DNA of 64,000 bases from Fragilaria crotonensis (GCA_022925895.1 JAKSYS010000156.1:1-64000); one strand, 5' to 3'; positions 12,392 to 24,052 are shown, counted from the stretch's first letter. Notes: a model not told the origin generated them from the letters alone. Numbers and translations: made by a program.

Positions 12392-13822
12392 TCAAGTCTC
12401 AAGAGACAAGAACCCAAGCAGTCCTGCCCCTGCCAGTGGTAGGACCAAATTGTCGATTTGGAAGGTGAACGCTTCTAGCAACGTTGCGAACACCACGATA
12501 ACTAGCCAATGTTCCCCCAGAAAGGAGCAGCAAATACCCAAACTAAGCAGCATCGCAAGAGATCCTTCTATGGACCGTTTCCGCCCACGACCCCATTTTG
12601 TCCTTCCCCAAGAACTTCCAACTATTGCCCCGAACGAGTCACCGACGCCAAGCGCCGCCACACCCCATAGTTTCAAAAGCTTGCTATCTACCCCAATGCA
12701 TACACTGAGCCACAACGGAAAGGCACATCCAGCTATCAAGGTCAAGTGCGACAAAATGACGCAGTCGGCTTTATCTTTCTCTGCATCCAACAATGTTAGG
12801 TAGAACACCTGAATCGACCTTGGAAGTTGTGGTCGAATGCATTCCAGCACCATCAGCGCGCACAATGCAATAGCATACGAAAGCGTCATTAGCTGAGGGG
12901 CGAGCAATGTTGCAGGAGTAAAGAGTAAGATGGCCACAAGATGAAACCACTTTCTCAATACGACCGTAGGCGCCAAACTAGCAAATTTCGGATGGGCCGA
13001 TATTGGGATCATTATTCCAACTACAAGGATCCAGTACGCGATCCACGCCATCCGAGGAAGACACGCTGATGTAGCGTTCTCGCAGCTGAGGAGAAAAACG
13101 AGCAGCCAGTTGAAGCATTTTGGAGGAGGTATATCAAAACTGCACCAAACCATCGCCCCTTCAACAAAAACAAGTGGGGTAATAACAAGCAACGGAAGTC
13201 TGACAAAGAGCAGGGGGACCTTAGCTGAGAGGCCACATGCGATGAGGCAGCCCAACGTCCCTGCCGCAGCCACAATATAGAACGCTTGGTCTAGCCCTAT
13301 GTCTGAAAGAGACACTAACTCCGAGAATACGATCGAAAGGAAACAGGTAACGGTAGTCCACTCTCCAAACGTCCAAACGCCTTGCATTCCTCGGTACATC
13401 CGAATGGAATGAAACGTCAATTCCCAAGACACCAGGAAGATTAATGACCTTGGCTGAGGACGATAGGCACCAATCGATGCAAGGAGAGCTGCGAGAGCAA
13501 GAAACGACCGGGGATAGGCGTGTATTGGCACTCCCACTATAGAGTACACAGCCCAGTGATTGTCGGCGATCGACATCACATGAAGAACTAAACATATCAG
13601 CGTGCAACTCATGAGAAATCCCTCCACGTCACCACCATTGGAAGCTTGCGACGAACGCCACAAGGATGATCTCAACAACGAGGGTCGCAGCTGAGGCGCG
13701 ATTGCACACAGAATTGAGCATCCCAGGTTGAGAAGTGAACACCACGTCGAAAATACGATTGAAGCCGACCCAAGAATGAGCCATAGCACCGATTCTACGC
13801 CAAGCATTCTGCCATTACGCAT
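12392..13822 (-). CDS. DOLK: Dolichol kinase, polytopic membrane protein
   Basis: The single-exon gene encodes 476 residues. Many hydrophobic segments span almost the whole length, as in ER-resident dolichol kinase (SEC59 in yeast), which uses CTP to make dolichyl phosphate for N-glycosylation and GPI anchors. The C-terminal part has the family signature: GVGDSFGAIVGSSWGR followed by KRSIEGSLAMLLS, matching the D-x-A-x3-G and K(T/S)-x-E-G-S elements of the CTP-using polyprenol kinase group. Human DOLK is 538 residues, so the size is close. The start is an ATG with no in-frame extension. Phosphatidate cytidylyltransferase-like proteins share this fold, but the G-D-S/A-x-A arrangement and overall length favour dolichol kinase. 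Confidence 0.8.
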   Translation of the reverse strand: MRNGRMLGVESVLWLILGSASIVFSTWCSLLNLGCSILCAIAPQLRPSLLRSSLWRSSQASNGGDVEGFLMSCTLICLVLHVMSIADNHWAVYSIVGVPIHAYPRSFLALAALLASIGAYRPQPRSLIFLVSWELTFHSIRMYRGMQGVWTFGEWTTVTCFLSIVFSELVSLSDIGLDQAFYIVAAAGTLGCLIACGLSAKVPLLFVRLPLLVITPLVFVEGAMVWCSFDIPPPKCFNWLLVFLLSCENATSACLPRMAWIAYWILVVGIMIPISAHPKFASLAPTVVLRKWFHLVAILLFTPATLLAPQLMTLSYAIALCALMVLECIRPQLPRSIQVFYLTLLDAEKDKADCVILSHLTLIAGCAFPLWLSVCIGVDSKLLKLWGVAALGVGDSFGAIVGSSWGRTKWGRGRKRSIEGSLAMLLSLGICCSFLGEHWLVIVVFATLLEAFTFQIDNLVLPLAGAGLLGFLSLET

Positions 13823-14099
13823 ATCAAGATGGTTTTGATAAAGTATGTTTATTGGTGAGCGATTGGGAGCTTGCCATCAGTCGACTGTCGAATATCGAAT
13901 ATGAGGGGAAGAAAAGCATGCAAGTTTGGCCTCAAGGATCTTGGACGATTTATCTTATGATAACAACGTCTAGATTTTTCGATCTATTTAGAAATTTTAT
14001 GGTGTATATGGTTATGTGGAAGATAAACGTAACCTCTCCCGAACAGATGATTCTAACGTCATGTCGACGTCATCAACACGAACCCTTCTGAGCACTTAC

Positions 14100-15950
14100 A
14101 ATCCCAGTCCATGTGCATCAATTTGTCATACTCTAAGCACGCGGATTTCTATGCCTTTGATGTTCGGAATGGGGTGGTCTTGATCCGCGCCGCAATTTGA
14201 AAATGATAGCCCCGGGGGCTCCAGTGAAAAGCTGTGCAGGATGATCTTGCTACCCGTTTTGGCTTCACGACCATTGCTGAAAATGGCAACTCTTTTCTTT
14301 GTGGTCCTCGAGGCTTGAATCCTATACAAAGCACCCGAGCCTAAAGAAAATGAAGTTGGCCAGCAATTCTGAGGAACATTCCACTCATGGGAAGAAGACA
14401 AGAAATGTTACTTGAATCAGGTGCGGATGCACTTTCTGCATTCAATGCACCAAAGCCAGTGCCAAGATGCCATTGGCGCCTCCAGAGGCTGTAAGGATCA
14501 CAAACGTTTTGCTTCTGCACATAAATGGTTGCCAACCAAGTGTTGCACAGGCACATATGACGAGAAAGAGGAATATCCACTTCACAGTTCAGGTTTCCAA
14601 GCAGAAGATGTGGGAAGTTACTATTCAACTGCTCAATGCAGGACATCATGATGTGCCTCCTTCTCACCTTCTGCAATAATATGCTCCAACAAGTATTGGA
14701 TGCTCAGCTGCTTTCAAATTTAAGGCTCATAGCAAAGAGGCTAGGGCCCATGTGTACAATGGAATCCATGGATATCTCTCCTGCTGCATTGCAACATCTC
14801 CGCCAGAATGCTAAGCAATTTTGCAGATTCCAATGATACCCACTTTCTTGACCTTGCCACCAAACATGCTCGGGAAATCCTTCAAGAGGCTCTATCTTCC
14901 AATGAAGTCCAAGTGTACATCAAGAAACTTGCATCAAAAGGTTCAGGCTTCACATATCACATACTAGCCAGAGCTGCAGATGGGTCACCCACAGGTGTTG
15001 TGTGTATCATGACACCTGCAATGCGAGGAGCTGCCTTTGAGGCATATCGTGAGTGCCTTTTTTGGATGCCAAGAAGCATCAACAGAATTCTCTGCACTGG
15101 CCATACATAGCATTAGTTGTGCTTGATGGTGACAAGAAGATTTTTGTGCCTTGCAAGTCCATATCTTGTGCTGAACGAATTGAAACATATACATGGATTT
15201 GCAACTTTGTATTCACCAATGCACCACAAACACCATCCTCATGATTTTTGCGGATTGTTTTGTGACAGAGTCATTTTTACAGTCCCTTGATATTGAGAAT
15301 ACTTACAACCTTGGCTGGGATGCTTACCACCTGCTGTTTCAAGAAGACTGGCCTTCTTACTTTGGCAACAATCTGTGGCCACTTGCTTGTCAAGGATGCC
15401 ATGTCAAAGATGCTCTTTGGTGAAACTGAGAGGGGGTACCTTGATGGCTTTATGGCTGCCAATGCATTGATACACAATCAAGATCATAAATAGATGGAGT
15501 ATTTACAAAGGTGGCATTGCAATTGCGACAAGTTTGCCAAACACATCGTGTCACATCGGGCAGGATCATCACATGCAGAACAGAACCATTCAAGTTTTGT
15601 CCAGAGGATTGGTCCAGTTTGTTTGAATGACCCTCCTGCCACTGCCGTTAGTACCATTATCTGAAGACATGCTGACATCTCATCAGAGAGAAACCATTCC
15701 ATATCAAAGCGGTATCACCTTTCAGTTGCATGCATTGTGCAACAAACTGACATGGATGCTTCTGATATCAAGGCAACTAACTTCTTAACCATTTGGGGTT
15801 ACAAGCTTTGCCAGGAGATGCGCAGCATGGCATTTAACTACCAGGTTGAGCATGTCAATGATGACATGATCAATGTAAGTCGTATTGGAGCACGCCTGCA
15901 CTCCCAATGTGGCACCAAGGATATGCACATTAAAGCTTAAAAAACCGGAA
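14100..15950 (+). mobile_element. Decayed Mutator-like (MULE) transposase region
   Basis: Broken plus-strand frames give a transposase-like sequence. Landmarks include GFTYHILARAADGSPTGVV (about 14945-15000), a following LDAKKHQQNSLHWPYIALV-like stretch split over two frames (about 15055-15120), and IFADCFVTESFLQSLDIEN (about 15244-15300) with a W-D-x-Y-H-L-L motif near 15325. This order (D, then D, then a W/H-rich site) resembles the MULE-type DDE core. Frame changes and stops are frequent, so the element is a fossil. Ends and target-site duplications were not found. Confidence 0.5.
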
Positions 15951-18900
15951 TTTTCAATCACAGGAGTTCATGCTTTCATTCCAGGATGACTTTTCTGGAA
16001 TTTTACAAAAAACATTTAACAAGCATTTAAGTCATGATGACAGTGAATTGTCCTGGACAGTTGTTTTTCGGTTTTTACTGTTACAACTTCACCTGTTTCA
16101 ATCGCTTATTTTAATATTTTTTTACATACGTGAATGAATTGATACAAAGATCTGCGTAGTGTTTTGGGATACACATGAGCATGGAAACGGATTCAAAAAT
16201 ATTTGAAAACCAAACATGTATACACCTGTATAAAGTATATATGATTGTAGAAAGTATAGTTGGTTATTCAAATTAATTCTTCTGAATAAATATGGATACC
16301 CCATACACAATTATTTGTAGGTAAACAAACATATATATGAGATACTTTGGAATACAATTTAAAGGAGTATATATAATGTTGTACACACAAATCTCTTTTT
16401 AAGTAATACTTATTCATTAATGAATATTGATAAAAAATTTGAAACATGCATATATATACAACATCTGTTGAAACACAACAGGATTTACACATATCAAATA
16501 AGTATCTTTGAAGGCTGTGATGATGTCAACAAACAGACATTTAGTTTTGTATATTGTTAAGTAATATTGTGCAGAATGTCACAAAACAAGATTTTCAATT
16601 ACTAGATAATTAAATATGCTTGTTTGTCCGTGTCGTTAAGTGAGGAATTTCTACTTGTCTATTGGACACTTCAAGAATCTCACTTTTTCAATGCATACTG
16701 GAGACCTTAAGCTTTTCAGGGAATACTTTCCTACGTTAATTTATACCAAGCAGCGGAGTTTTGCCGGACCTTCCTGCAAATTCAAATTAAAAACAAGATT
16801 TTCAATTAGAAGGATTGTTTGTCAGCCTTCATGAGTGAGGAACATATTTTTTGTCCCTCAGACATTTCATGGTATCTTTGTCCATTTTACTCAGTCAGAT
16901 TTTTTTAATTAGAATTTTTTGAAGGATTCCCTCAGAATGGTTGTGTCACTATTCCTATCATATCTTTTTAATACACATTGGAGACTCAAAGCTTTTCAGG
17001 GGATTTTTCAACTAGTAATGGAATGTGTTGCAATTGTTGCCACAAGGTTGCCCTTCCGGTGCATCAGGTACAATGCCCCCATGGAACAGCCCTGGCTTAT
17101 GGAGAGTTTCTCCCACACTTGTGGAACGAGCGCCGATGGCAACAGCGCTCAAAGCTGATACTATCCTACAACTTGCAACAGCATGTCACAGAAGGGGAGT
17201 GCATGAATGTGCATCCAGTGCAGAACCCCAAGATGATGATGTTTCATTAGATAATGCTTCCATTGACATGATGCCAAGATTGCCACTTCCCCAACAAGAG
17301 CAGTCCAACGACTCAAGACAGCTGCATTGTTGCATGAGGAACAACTCAGGAGGACAATGACAACATTGGAGTTCTTGGGGACAACAACGAGTTGTCCACC
17401 TCATGCCAGTCCCAACTTCCCATAGATGGAGCTGTTAGCTATTGCGCAGTCAAGTTCTGTTGTGGCTCGTTTGAGTTCTACCATCACCTACTATGCAATG
17501 CTCAAGTGAGTTGCCTGTGAACTTGTTGATGTTGCCATGAAACAGAATGATGCATCCAGGAGGGCTTCTGTTTGGTGAATGATGCTGCGGGTAACAAATA
17601 TGCTCTAACAAGGGAATGACTCATTGAGACAAGCTGGATTCGATGAAGCTATTAAAGAATATCTTCATTCATTTCTGCACACATTTGCAACCTCTTTCCT
17701 TGACAGAGTGTTCCAGATCATACAGTAGTAGCACCCGCATCAGTTAGAACCGGTCCTCATCCAAGGCAGTATACTATTTTATCCAAAGACATTTGGAGAA
17801 GAGAACATCCCTGAAGTGTCAGTGTCTGATTGCCCAAGCTCATTCTTCAGATAAAGAACGCGTTTGCTTTTATTGGAGGCACATTTTGTACATTTGCAAG
17901 TTGGTAGATCTCATACAAGTATAGTATTTACATATAACGCATTATTTTGAAAATAAAAATAACCAACCAATGTCATCAATTACACAAATCACACAAGTAG
18001 TAATAGTCAATGTCTTTTAATCAACTTATTAGCACATTGATCATATTCTTTACTCATTTCATAATGAAGTGATGTGTGAGGCAAGTTATACCTGACAAGT
18101 TCTTGTGCACCATTACTGAGGTGCTCGGAGTTCGGTCCAGACAGTGCTGGTGTGAACATTCATTGATAGGTTGTTCCTTTCTCACAAATCTTTGCATTAT
18201 CCTGGAGTACCATCATGGGAAGGACAGATCCAAATTTTGCTAGTTGTAAGGTGTGCTGAATTACCTACCCTCAGATTCCCCATAGATCTATGCTACATGT
18301 AGTGAACAACTGCTGACTGTTCTTGTATCCTGCCCATGTGGCATCAATTTTTGCATATGATCAAAGTGTTGTCAACAAACTCTTCACTGAATGATGTGCG
18401 TCTAGTAGACTTTTTGGTCCTCCTTAGCACTTGTGCACTCCTCACTGCAAGCATGTCACGCTGTGCTAATGATGTGTGTCCACTGGAGTTCAAGCATGGT
18501 CCTCACAAATAGAGGATCTCTTGATAGCCTTTCTTGGCTGCTGGTGCTGAGGGGCTGTGACTGCACTGATCTTCTTTCCATTTGCAGTTGTGACGTCAAA
18601 ATCAGCAATCACATCTTAGCTTGGCATAATGTTATCCCCCTCCTCACTCAATCCTTTCCCAATCTTGTTGTTGATAGCTGTGTAGGCATACAGTGTTATG
18701 CTCCATGAATGGCACATTTTTTGTCACAATCAAACCCTGGCAACTTCTTCACACTAGTCCTGTAATTAGATTCTGTCCAATTGCTGCTCACTCTTGGTGC
18801 TGTTGCAATTGACTTAGTCGTTTAAGGTAGTTTCACAACATTGCAGCTCATCTCCTTTCATGTTTCAAGTTTCCTCTATGTACGTTAGGCGGATCCAAAT
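15951..18900. other. AT-rich, repeat-containing intergenic DNA
   Basis: Positions 16080-16950 are strongly AT-rich with many short A/T runs and no coding potential. Around 17020-17160 a broken frame with closely spaced Cys residues (CNCCHKVALPVHQ) may be the tail of the MULE-like element. From 17450 to 18850 only short, interrupted frames are seen. GTAC-rich sequence begins near 18900 ahead of the next gene. No intact gene is supported. Confidence 0.45.
16583..17010. repeat. Imperfect tandem repeats with about 200-bp period
   Basis: AAAACAAGATTTTCAATTA occurs near 16583 and again near 16789. It is followed in both places by GTGAGGAA, and later by a TGGAGAC...AAGCTTTTCAGGG block (about 16690 and 16980). 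The copies are diverged but keep the same order, so this is an old tandem array in AT-rich DNA. Confidence 0.6.
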
Positions 18901-19151
18901 GTCATGCGGTTTCGGGAGAATGTACAATGTACTCGAGTACTGTACTATGTGCTGTACAAATACTCGTTGAAGGTTGGAGTGTTGGTGTACAGTATGCATA
19001 TGACATACCACATACCACTGCTCATCTCATGTGTCTGTCCGACACCCGCTGTTTCTGTGTTCCAAACGCCGCAATCACCGTCACAAACATAACCTCACGA
19101 CACCTGAAGAACACCGTCACATATCGTGTTCAGCACCTCCAGCATTCAACC

Positions 19152-20270
19152 ATGACAAACAGTGCCGTACTTCTCTCATCTGCTTCACGTCAGATTCAAA
19201 GAAAGTTTTCTGTTGCTGCCTCTGCCTTGAAAACGAAAGTTATACCAACGCGGCATTCCCGACATGCTCCTCCTCCTGCGTGTTTATCGTCCATCCAACT
19301 CAATGAGGTTACTCAGGAAGTTCTGGAAACTCCTCCAGGTCTACTTATTCCTTACAAAACATCAGCGAGGGACGATTCATTTCATGCATGGCAAGTGGCA
19401 GATCATTCAATTCAAAAGGTAGAGTGGCTGATTCGAGGATTGTCAGCGCAAATCAACGACTCAATCATGAATAAACTTTACTCCGTCGAATCGGAGGCAG
19501 ATCCTGCGCAATGCATTGTCCAAATGCAGAATTTGATGAAAAAGATGGAAAAAGAAGGAAAGCTCTATATGGATCTTAGGCATAAGATGCGGTCACAGTT
19601 AGCAGTTGAGGCGGGACGCCAACTCGATGACGACGACAAAGACGACGCCGACGAAACCGACAAATCTGCTGATGCGCAGATATTCGCTTCTCCTGGACAG
19701 ACCATTGGAATGTTTGACACTTTGCTGGACAGTTTGGCCGTTTCGACAGGTCCTGATACACCGGCTCTGGTGGGAGAGCTCTTCAGGATAGTCGACGAAC
19801 GATTTGAGCAAGATGGTGGACTCTCTTTCAATGTCAACCCGAACACTGTTCCCACGCAACTAACGTACAATGCTGGATTACGAGCCATTGCAAACTCTCC
19901 CAACAACTCAGAAAAGACAAGAGATGACGCCATAGTGCATGCGTTCGCAACCTTCGACGCTCTTCAGGATACGCATCTCAAGCGAAATGCAGCGACTTTC
20001 GCCTACATGATTCAAACCGTAGCGAGGTTCCTACCACCTTCGGAATTGTCAGGGAACATTGCCCACGCCATGTGGTTGTTCGCAACGGACGATCAAGTTG
20101 TCGACGACAACGTCATGAGGGCGTTAGAAATGGTAGACACGGGCGGCTATCCAAAATATGAGACTTTCTTGCAGGACCACATTCGTGGCAAAACCATCCA
20201 TGATCTTCCACATTCTTGGAGGAAGCTTGGGAGGTCTCTGCGCTACAGTAGTTCTGATGATACGTACTGA
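19152..20270 (+). CDS. Protein of unknown function with organelle-targeting-like N terminus
   Basis: The chosen ATG gives 372 residues. The N terminus (MTNSAVLLSSASRQIQRKFS) is rich in Ser, Ala and Arg and lacks acidic residues for about 45 residues, which fits a mitochondrial presequence. The rest is helical. One segment (about residues 120-180) mixes Lys/Met/Glu coiled-coil-like sequence with an Asp/Lys-rich linker. The C-terminal half has short helix pairs (TYNAGLRAIANSP; ATFAYMIQTVARF) that look like degenerate pentatricopeptide-type repeats. If so, it could be an organellar RNA-binding protein, but this is weak inference. The gene lies just upstream of the FAM151-like gene on the same strand. 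GTAC-rich DNA precedes it. Confidence 0.75.
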   Translation: MTNSAVLLSSASRQIQRKFSVAASALKTKVIPTRHSRHAPPPACLSSIQLNEVTQEVLETPPGLLIPYKTSARDDSFHAWQVADHSIQKVEWLIRGLSAQINDSIMNKLYSVESEADPAQCIVQMQNLMKKMEKEGKLYMDLRHKMRSQLAVEAGRQLDDDDKDDADETDKSADAQIFASPGQTIGMFDTLLDSLAVSTGPDTPALVGELFRIVDERFEQDGGLSFNVNPNTVPTQLTYNAGLRAIANSPNNSEKTRDDAIVHAFATFDALQDTHLKRNAATFAYMIQTVARFLPPSELSGNIAHAMWLFATDDQVVDDNVMRALEMVDTGGYPKYETFLQDHIRGKTIHDLPHSWRKLGRSLRYSSSDDTY

Positions 20271-20723
20271 TTCGAGTACTCTAAATTTTATCTGATGAAC
20301 CATTCTTTTCTTCACCTCTGTGATGGGTGATGTGTGATGATCCACCCTTGATACCCCGCACAACGACTCAGCGTGGAGAGCCATGTTGTGTTTGGTTGGC
20401 GCCTATGTCACGATAGCCCCGAAAGGTCAGGTTTCCATTAGGTGCGATAGGTGCACTGCCTACTACAGGTTATCGGATACGAATAGAAGGAGAATGGACA
20501 TGTACAATGATCGCGATGCGATCAAGACAGTAGAAAAAGGTGGTTTCAACTTTCAACTTTTAATTCCTTCTCCTCTGTCGGTCAGTGATTTAAAGACAGT
20601 AAGTAGCCTTACGTAGAAGCTATACTGAAGGCTACGCGCGTGAGACTCGCCTTCCGATGTTCTTAATGTAATGATCTGTTTCATTCGTTGCGTGAAAGCG
20701 ACTTGTTCGTCTGCCACACTGCC
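20271..20723. other. Intergenic spacer
   Basis: The spacer lies between two genes on the same strand. A 77-codon frame at 20383-20616 has no recognisable features and is not supported as a gene. The region probably holds the 3' UTR of the upstream gene and the promoter of the FAM151-like gene. Confidence 0.4.
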
Positions 20724-21784
20724 ATGTTCGCTCGACCATGTCTACCAAGTTCGACACAGCGATGGGCCCACGGCACCTCTAGTATTGCTCAGATGCACAC
20801 TGCAATAGAAGACGAGAGTATCACTGCTATTGAGGCCGACATCGTTATGGGCAGTGAGACAGGAAACAACGATAGCGTTCTCACGCCGATTTTGGCGCAC
20901 CCTCCAGATCGCGAGAGCGACTTGTCCTTTCGACACTTTTTGAATACGTCAGTGCGCAACGGACAAATCCAGAAGCACTTGAAACTCGACTTCAAGGAGA
21001 TTGAAGCTGTTCAACCAAGTTTTGAAATCATGAAAACTATGGTATTCGAGAGAAATGAAAAATTTGTTTTCCTTAATGCCGATATCCTTCCGGACCCAAA
21101 ACAAGCAGTGATATCACTGTTCCAGCTACTCAATTTCTTGATCAATGTCTGCAAGTCGTCTTATCCATGAAAACGGTGCGTACGGCTTCGTCGTTCGTCC
21201 TTTGACAACACACAAAAGCTGATGCCTCCTTTACACGACAATGAATGTCGTCGCACAGGTAAATTTCGCATTCTCGCTAGGTTGGAAGGTAGACGTGTGC
21301 TCATTATCTGGTCATACAAAGCACGAAATATCTGAAATGATGAGTTTCATAAAAGAGAGCAAGTTGTGTGAAATAGGAGGAGTCGTCCTTGCTGTCAATG
21401 CCCGTTTACTTTCAAAGAACATGGCACCGTTTGAAGCTTTCCTCGATGCATATCCTGAGGCTCAATTGCTGTGCTGGGTTGGCTCAGGTGAGCCGAAAAT
21501 CGCGAAAAGAAAAGCGGACAGAATCCTGAAACACTTCCAACGACACGGAAGCGGACAACGCGTCGGTTTCGATGTTCAGGTAAGCGACAAAACTGATTTG
21601 TTTTGGTCTAACCAGATCTTCGCTAATACTGCAATGTGTAAATGCTTTCTCTGCTCGACAGACAACTAATGTGGTCTTGGGTACATTGTTCGACGTCATC
21701 ATCTGGTTTATTGGGTTGTACAAAGTCTCACGATGGTTGATAGCTAACATTTCGACGGGATTTGGTAAGTTTAAGTCACCGTAA
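20724..21784 (+). CDS. FAM151/menorin-family protein, three exons, one apparent frameshift
   Basis: Exons are 20724-21175, 21259-21579 and 21662-21784, with introns of 83 and 82 nt (GTGCGT...CACAG and GTAAGC...GACAG). The translation follows the FAM151 (menorin, DUF2181) order: RWAHGTSS near residue 11, ITAIEADIVMG, PILAHPP, LKLDFK, NADIL, ATQFL, and a W-containing SLGWKVD block. Metazoan relatives are phosphodiesterase-fold (PLC-like) proteins; their biochemical role is poorly known. About 298 residues are predicted, close to human FAM151B. A single base seems to be missing near 21089. The frame up to NADILP and the frame with DITVPATQFLDQCLQ are both family-like but out of register. The last exon overlaps the opposite gene's stop by 9 bp. 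Confidence 0.75.
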
Positions 21785-22378
21785 GGCTTCTTCTCCGTTA
21801 GTTAATTCCCATAAGAGAAGCAGCGCAAAAGTCCAGCAGTTGTTATAAAGCAAGTGTAGATCTGTGTCGCTGTAGTTGTCTACAAACTTCTCCGCCTTTT
21901 TCACTAGTGAAGAACGATGCCGTCGTTGACTCATCGAACGTATCTTGCCGGGTACTCGTTTGAGGCGAAGTAAGTCATCAATCGTGTTTTGACTGGTTGG
22001 ATTGAGTGGAACGAAGTCATAAACATGGTCATGGTCGACAACGACTTTCACGTGAATCAACAGAAATGATGGCCCATTAATTAATGGCGAGAGAGTTTCA
22101 AATGAACGCCCATGCTTGCAGTCAGCACCGGGAAAAGAAACCAGATTATTGCTCTTGTATTTTTCATCCTGAACAAATGAAGAGTGGCAGATCAAGTTCT
22201 GATTATATTTCACGAGTGCTTGCAAGACAACAGAACTACGGTCCGAGAAGTCTTTGAAGAGGCCATTCCTTGCTAAAACAAAGCAAAATCCTCATTGCTG
22301 TAACCGAGTGCCGGGGTAGGTCTATGACTACATTTACGACGTACTACTCGACTCACACGGATTCCTTGTTATGTGCAT
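21776..22378 (-). CDS. Small conserved protein with His and Cys motifs (permuted papain-like fold?)
   Basis: Exon 1 (22378-22357) encodes only MHITRNP plus one base. An 84-nt intron (GTGAGT...TTTTAG) leads to exon 2 (22272-21776). Phases match and give 172 residues. The intron size equals those of the neighbour genes, supporting the tiny first exon. Two motifs stand out: DHDHVYDFVPLNP near residue 90 and LYNNCWTFALLLL near the C terminus. From memory, uncharacterised land-plant and algal proteins share the V-Y-D-F-V-P motif followed by V-P-G and a C-terminal Cys region. A His motif before an N-C motif resembles circularly permuted papain-like enzymes (LRAT, PPPDE), so a hydrolase or acyltransferase is possible. 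This is inference. Confidence 0.7.
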
Positions 22379-22753
22379 AGCGGTACTTGTAGTCCATACG
22401 AGTATGACAGTATGATGCATACAACCGGAGAACTCGGAGCTCGGAGGACATCTGCATAGTATACTGGGTACTAGTACAACGTACCACTGCTAGCCACCTA
22501 CCACTATGCATGCAAGTTCCTCCTCCCTTGCAGTTTGTGCTTTTATAGTCAGATGTCCAAGTATCAGTACATTGTACTCAGTTTAAACTTTAAACTCTCT
22601 TATATTGCATACGAGTTTGTTCACTAGCAACACATAGCTCAAAGCTCATAGGGTAACTACATGTACGAACGTGTATAGGCTGGTTGATGAATCTGTTGGT
22701 GCCGTAGTGGTGGCGACCGTGCCAGTAAGACAATACTCAACGGGATGCGCTAA
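22379..22753. other. Spacer with GTAC-type words
   Basis: The spacer separates the small His/Cys gene from the 3' end of the adenosine deaminase gene. The part from 22380 to 22600 carries GTAC, TACTAG and ACGAGTATG words typical of promoter-side spacers in this window. No gene is supported. Confidence 0.4.
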
Positions 22754-24052
22754 CTACTCAAGCCTGAAGTCGCTGAGTATTACAGCGATTCCCCCTGGAA
22801 TCAAAATATTCTCAATGACGCGATCCTGAAATGTGACCTGATTGAAAGCCAATCGCTCACCTGCCTCAAAAGCCTCGATTTCCTTTCGCAAGGATAACTT
22901 CTGTTCTTCCGAACAGAAAGCGGCGTCAATGGTACCTTTTATCGCTGCCAAAAGAATGCTCTTGTCTTGCTTCATCTTTGCCACCACAGTTCGATATTGC
23001 CAACTTAGGGAAGTGTTAAACACCGCTGGGTCATCGGAATTGAAGCTTACGGAAACATTATTCTCAATCATTGCCAAACAAGGATGCCTCGTCCAATCTT
23101 TATTTCCTGAGACCTCCCAACCTCCGGTCTCTCTGGATGACGTTGGGCATACCTCAAGGTGAACATTCCTCTCTCGGAGCTCATTCATCAATTCCAGATC
23201 CTCCGTGATACGATATCCATGCCCGATTCGTGTAGCTCCGTACGTTGTGATGGCAAGCTTAATGTTGTCGGAGCTCCCGACTTCTCCCGCGTGAATAGTA
23301 ATGTTAAGATTGAGATCTTGCGCCTTCTGCATCGCCTTCACGTGAGGTGAGTGTAAGTGAGGAAATTTTTCAGCATCAAAATGCTCCTCGCCGGCTGCAA
23401 TGTCGACACCAACGACAGCACAAGGATAGTCGTTTCTTCGTGCAGATGCAATCTGGACAACCTCGTCTGCCCAGTCTGGTCTCCACGTAATACAACATAG
23501 AATCTGGTTCACCACGATTCCATACTCACTTGATCCGCGTCGCAACCCTCGAGTTACAGCGTCAAGGACTGGAATTGCATCAACGGGCTTGTTTCCAGTG
23601 AGCGAGGCTCCTTGTGCCAAAAAATGAGGAGAGTATCTGCATTCAGTGTAGATAATCCGTTGTTCAGCTTGTCGGCGACAAAAGTCGTACGATAGTTCTT
23701 CGATCAGATCTAGTCTTCCTTGGACCAAAGGGACAAAAATCTCGAAGCATTTAATCATTTCTTTCAGAGATTGCTTTCCACGGCACGTACACAATGCGTG
23801 AAATTGATTAAAGTTTCTGCAGTCCTCCACAAGCTGGCGCACTGGCCACGGTGATAGATCCCAGGGGAGGATGCAGTTGGCCGGAAGGCTGTCGTAGGCG
23901 TTCTTCTCTTGTAGGTAACAAAACAATACTTCTGGAGAAAATGAGCCGTCGAGATGGACATGAAGCTCAACCTTGGGAACTTCTTGGATGTACTGCTCAA
24001 TATCTTCACTGTAGTTCCCTCGAGAAGCAAGCAGCTGAACAGCCGTCGACAT
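22754..24052 (-). CDS. ADA: Adenosine deaminase
   Basis: The frame encodes 432 residues from the ATG that starts MSTAVQLLAS. Upstream in-frame sequence lacks an ATG and is taken as 5' leader. The protein deaminates adenosine to inosine using a zinc ion. The motifs are intact: KVELHVHLDG near residue 27 with the first two zinc His (about 31 and 33), YTECRYSPHFLA, ILCCITWRPDW, IHAGEVGSS (third metal His, about 252), IGHGYRI, LEVCPTSS and SFNSDDPAVF (catalytic Asp pair, about 340). The ILCC and RYSPH blocks and the HVHLDGS start match adenosine deaminase proper better than the ADAL/N6-methyl-AMP branch. No targeting signal is clear, so it is probably cytosolic. It is divergent from the basic coiled-coil gene. 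Confidence 0.9.
   Translation of the reverse strand: MSTAVQLLASRGNYSEDIEQYIQEVPKVELHVHLDGSFSPEVLFCYLQEKNAYDSLPANCILPWDLSPWPVRQLVEDCRNFNQFHALCTCRGKQSLKEMIKCFEIFVPLVQGRLDLIEELSYDFCRRQAEQRIIYTECRYSPHFLAQGASLTGNKPVDAIPVLDAVTRGLRRGSSEYGIVVNQILCCITWRPDWADEVVQIASARRNDYPCAVVGVDIAAGEEHFDAEKFPHLHSPHVKAMQKAQDLNLNITIHAGEVGSSDNIKLAITTYGATRIGHGYRITEDLELMNELRERNVHLEVCPTSSRETGGWEVSGNKDWTRHPCLAMIENNVSVSFNSDDPAVFNTSLSWQYRTVVAKMKQDKSILLAAIKGTIDAAFCSEEQKLSLRKEIEAFEAGERLAFNQVTFQDRVIENILIPGGIAVILSDFRLE

Noticed and set aside
14341-14676. Minus-strand frame in the MULE-like region
   Set aside because: It shadows plus-strand transposase-like sequence and has no motif.
20383-20616. 77-codon ATG frame between two genes
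   Set aside because: It is short, has no recognised motif, and lies where a 3' UTR and promoter are expected.
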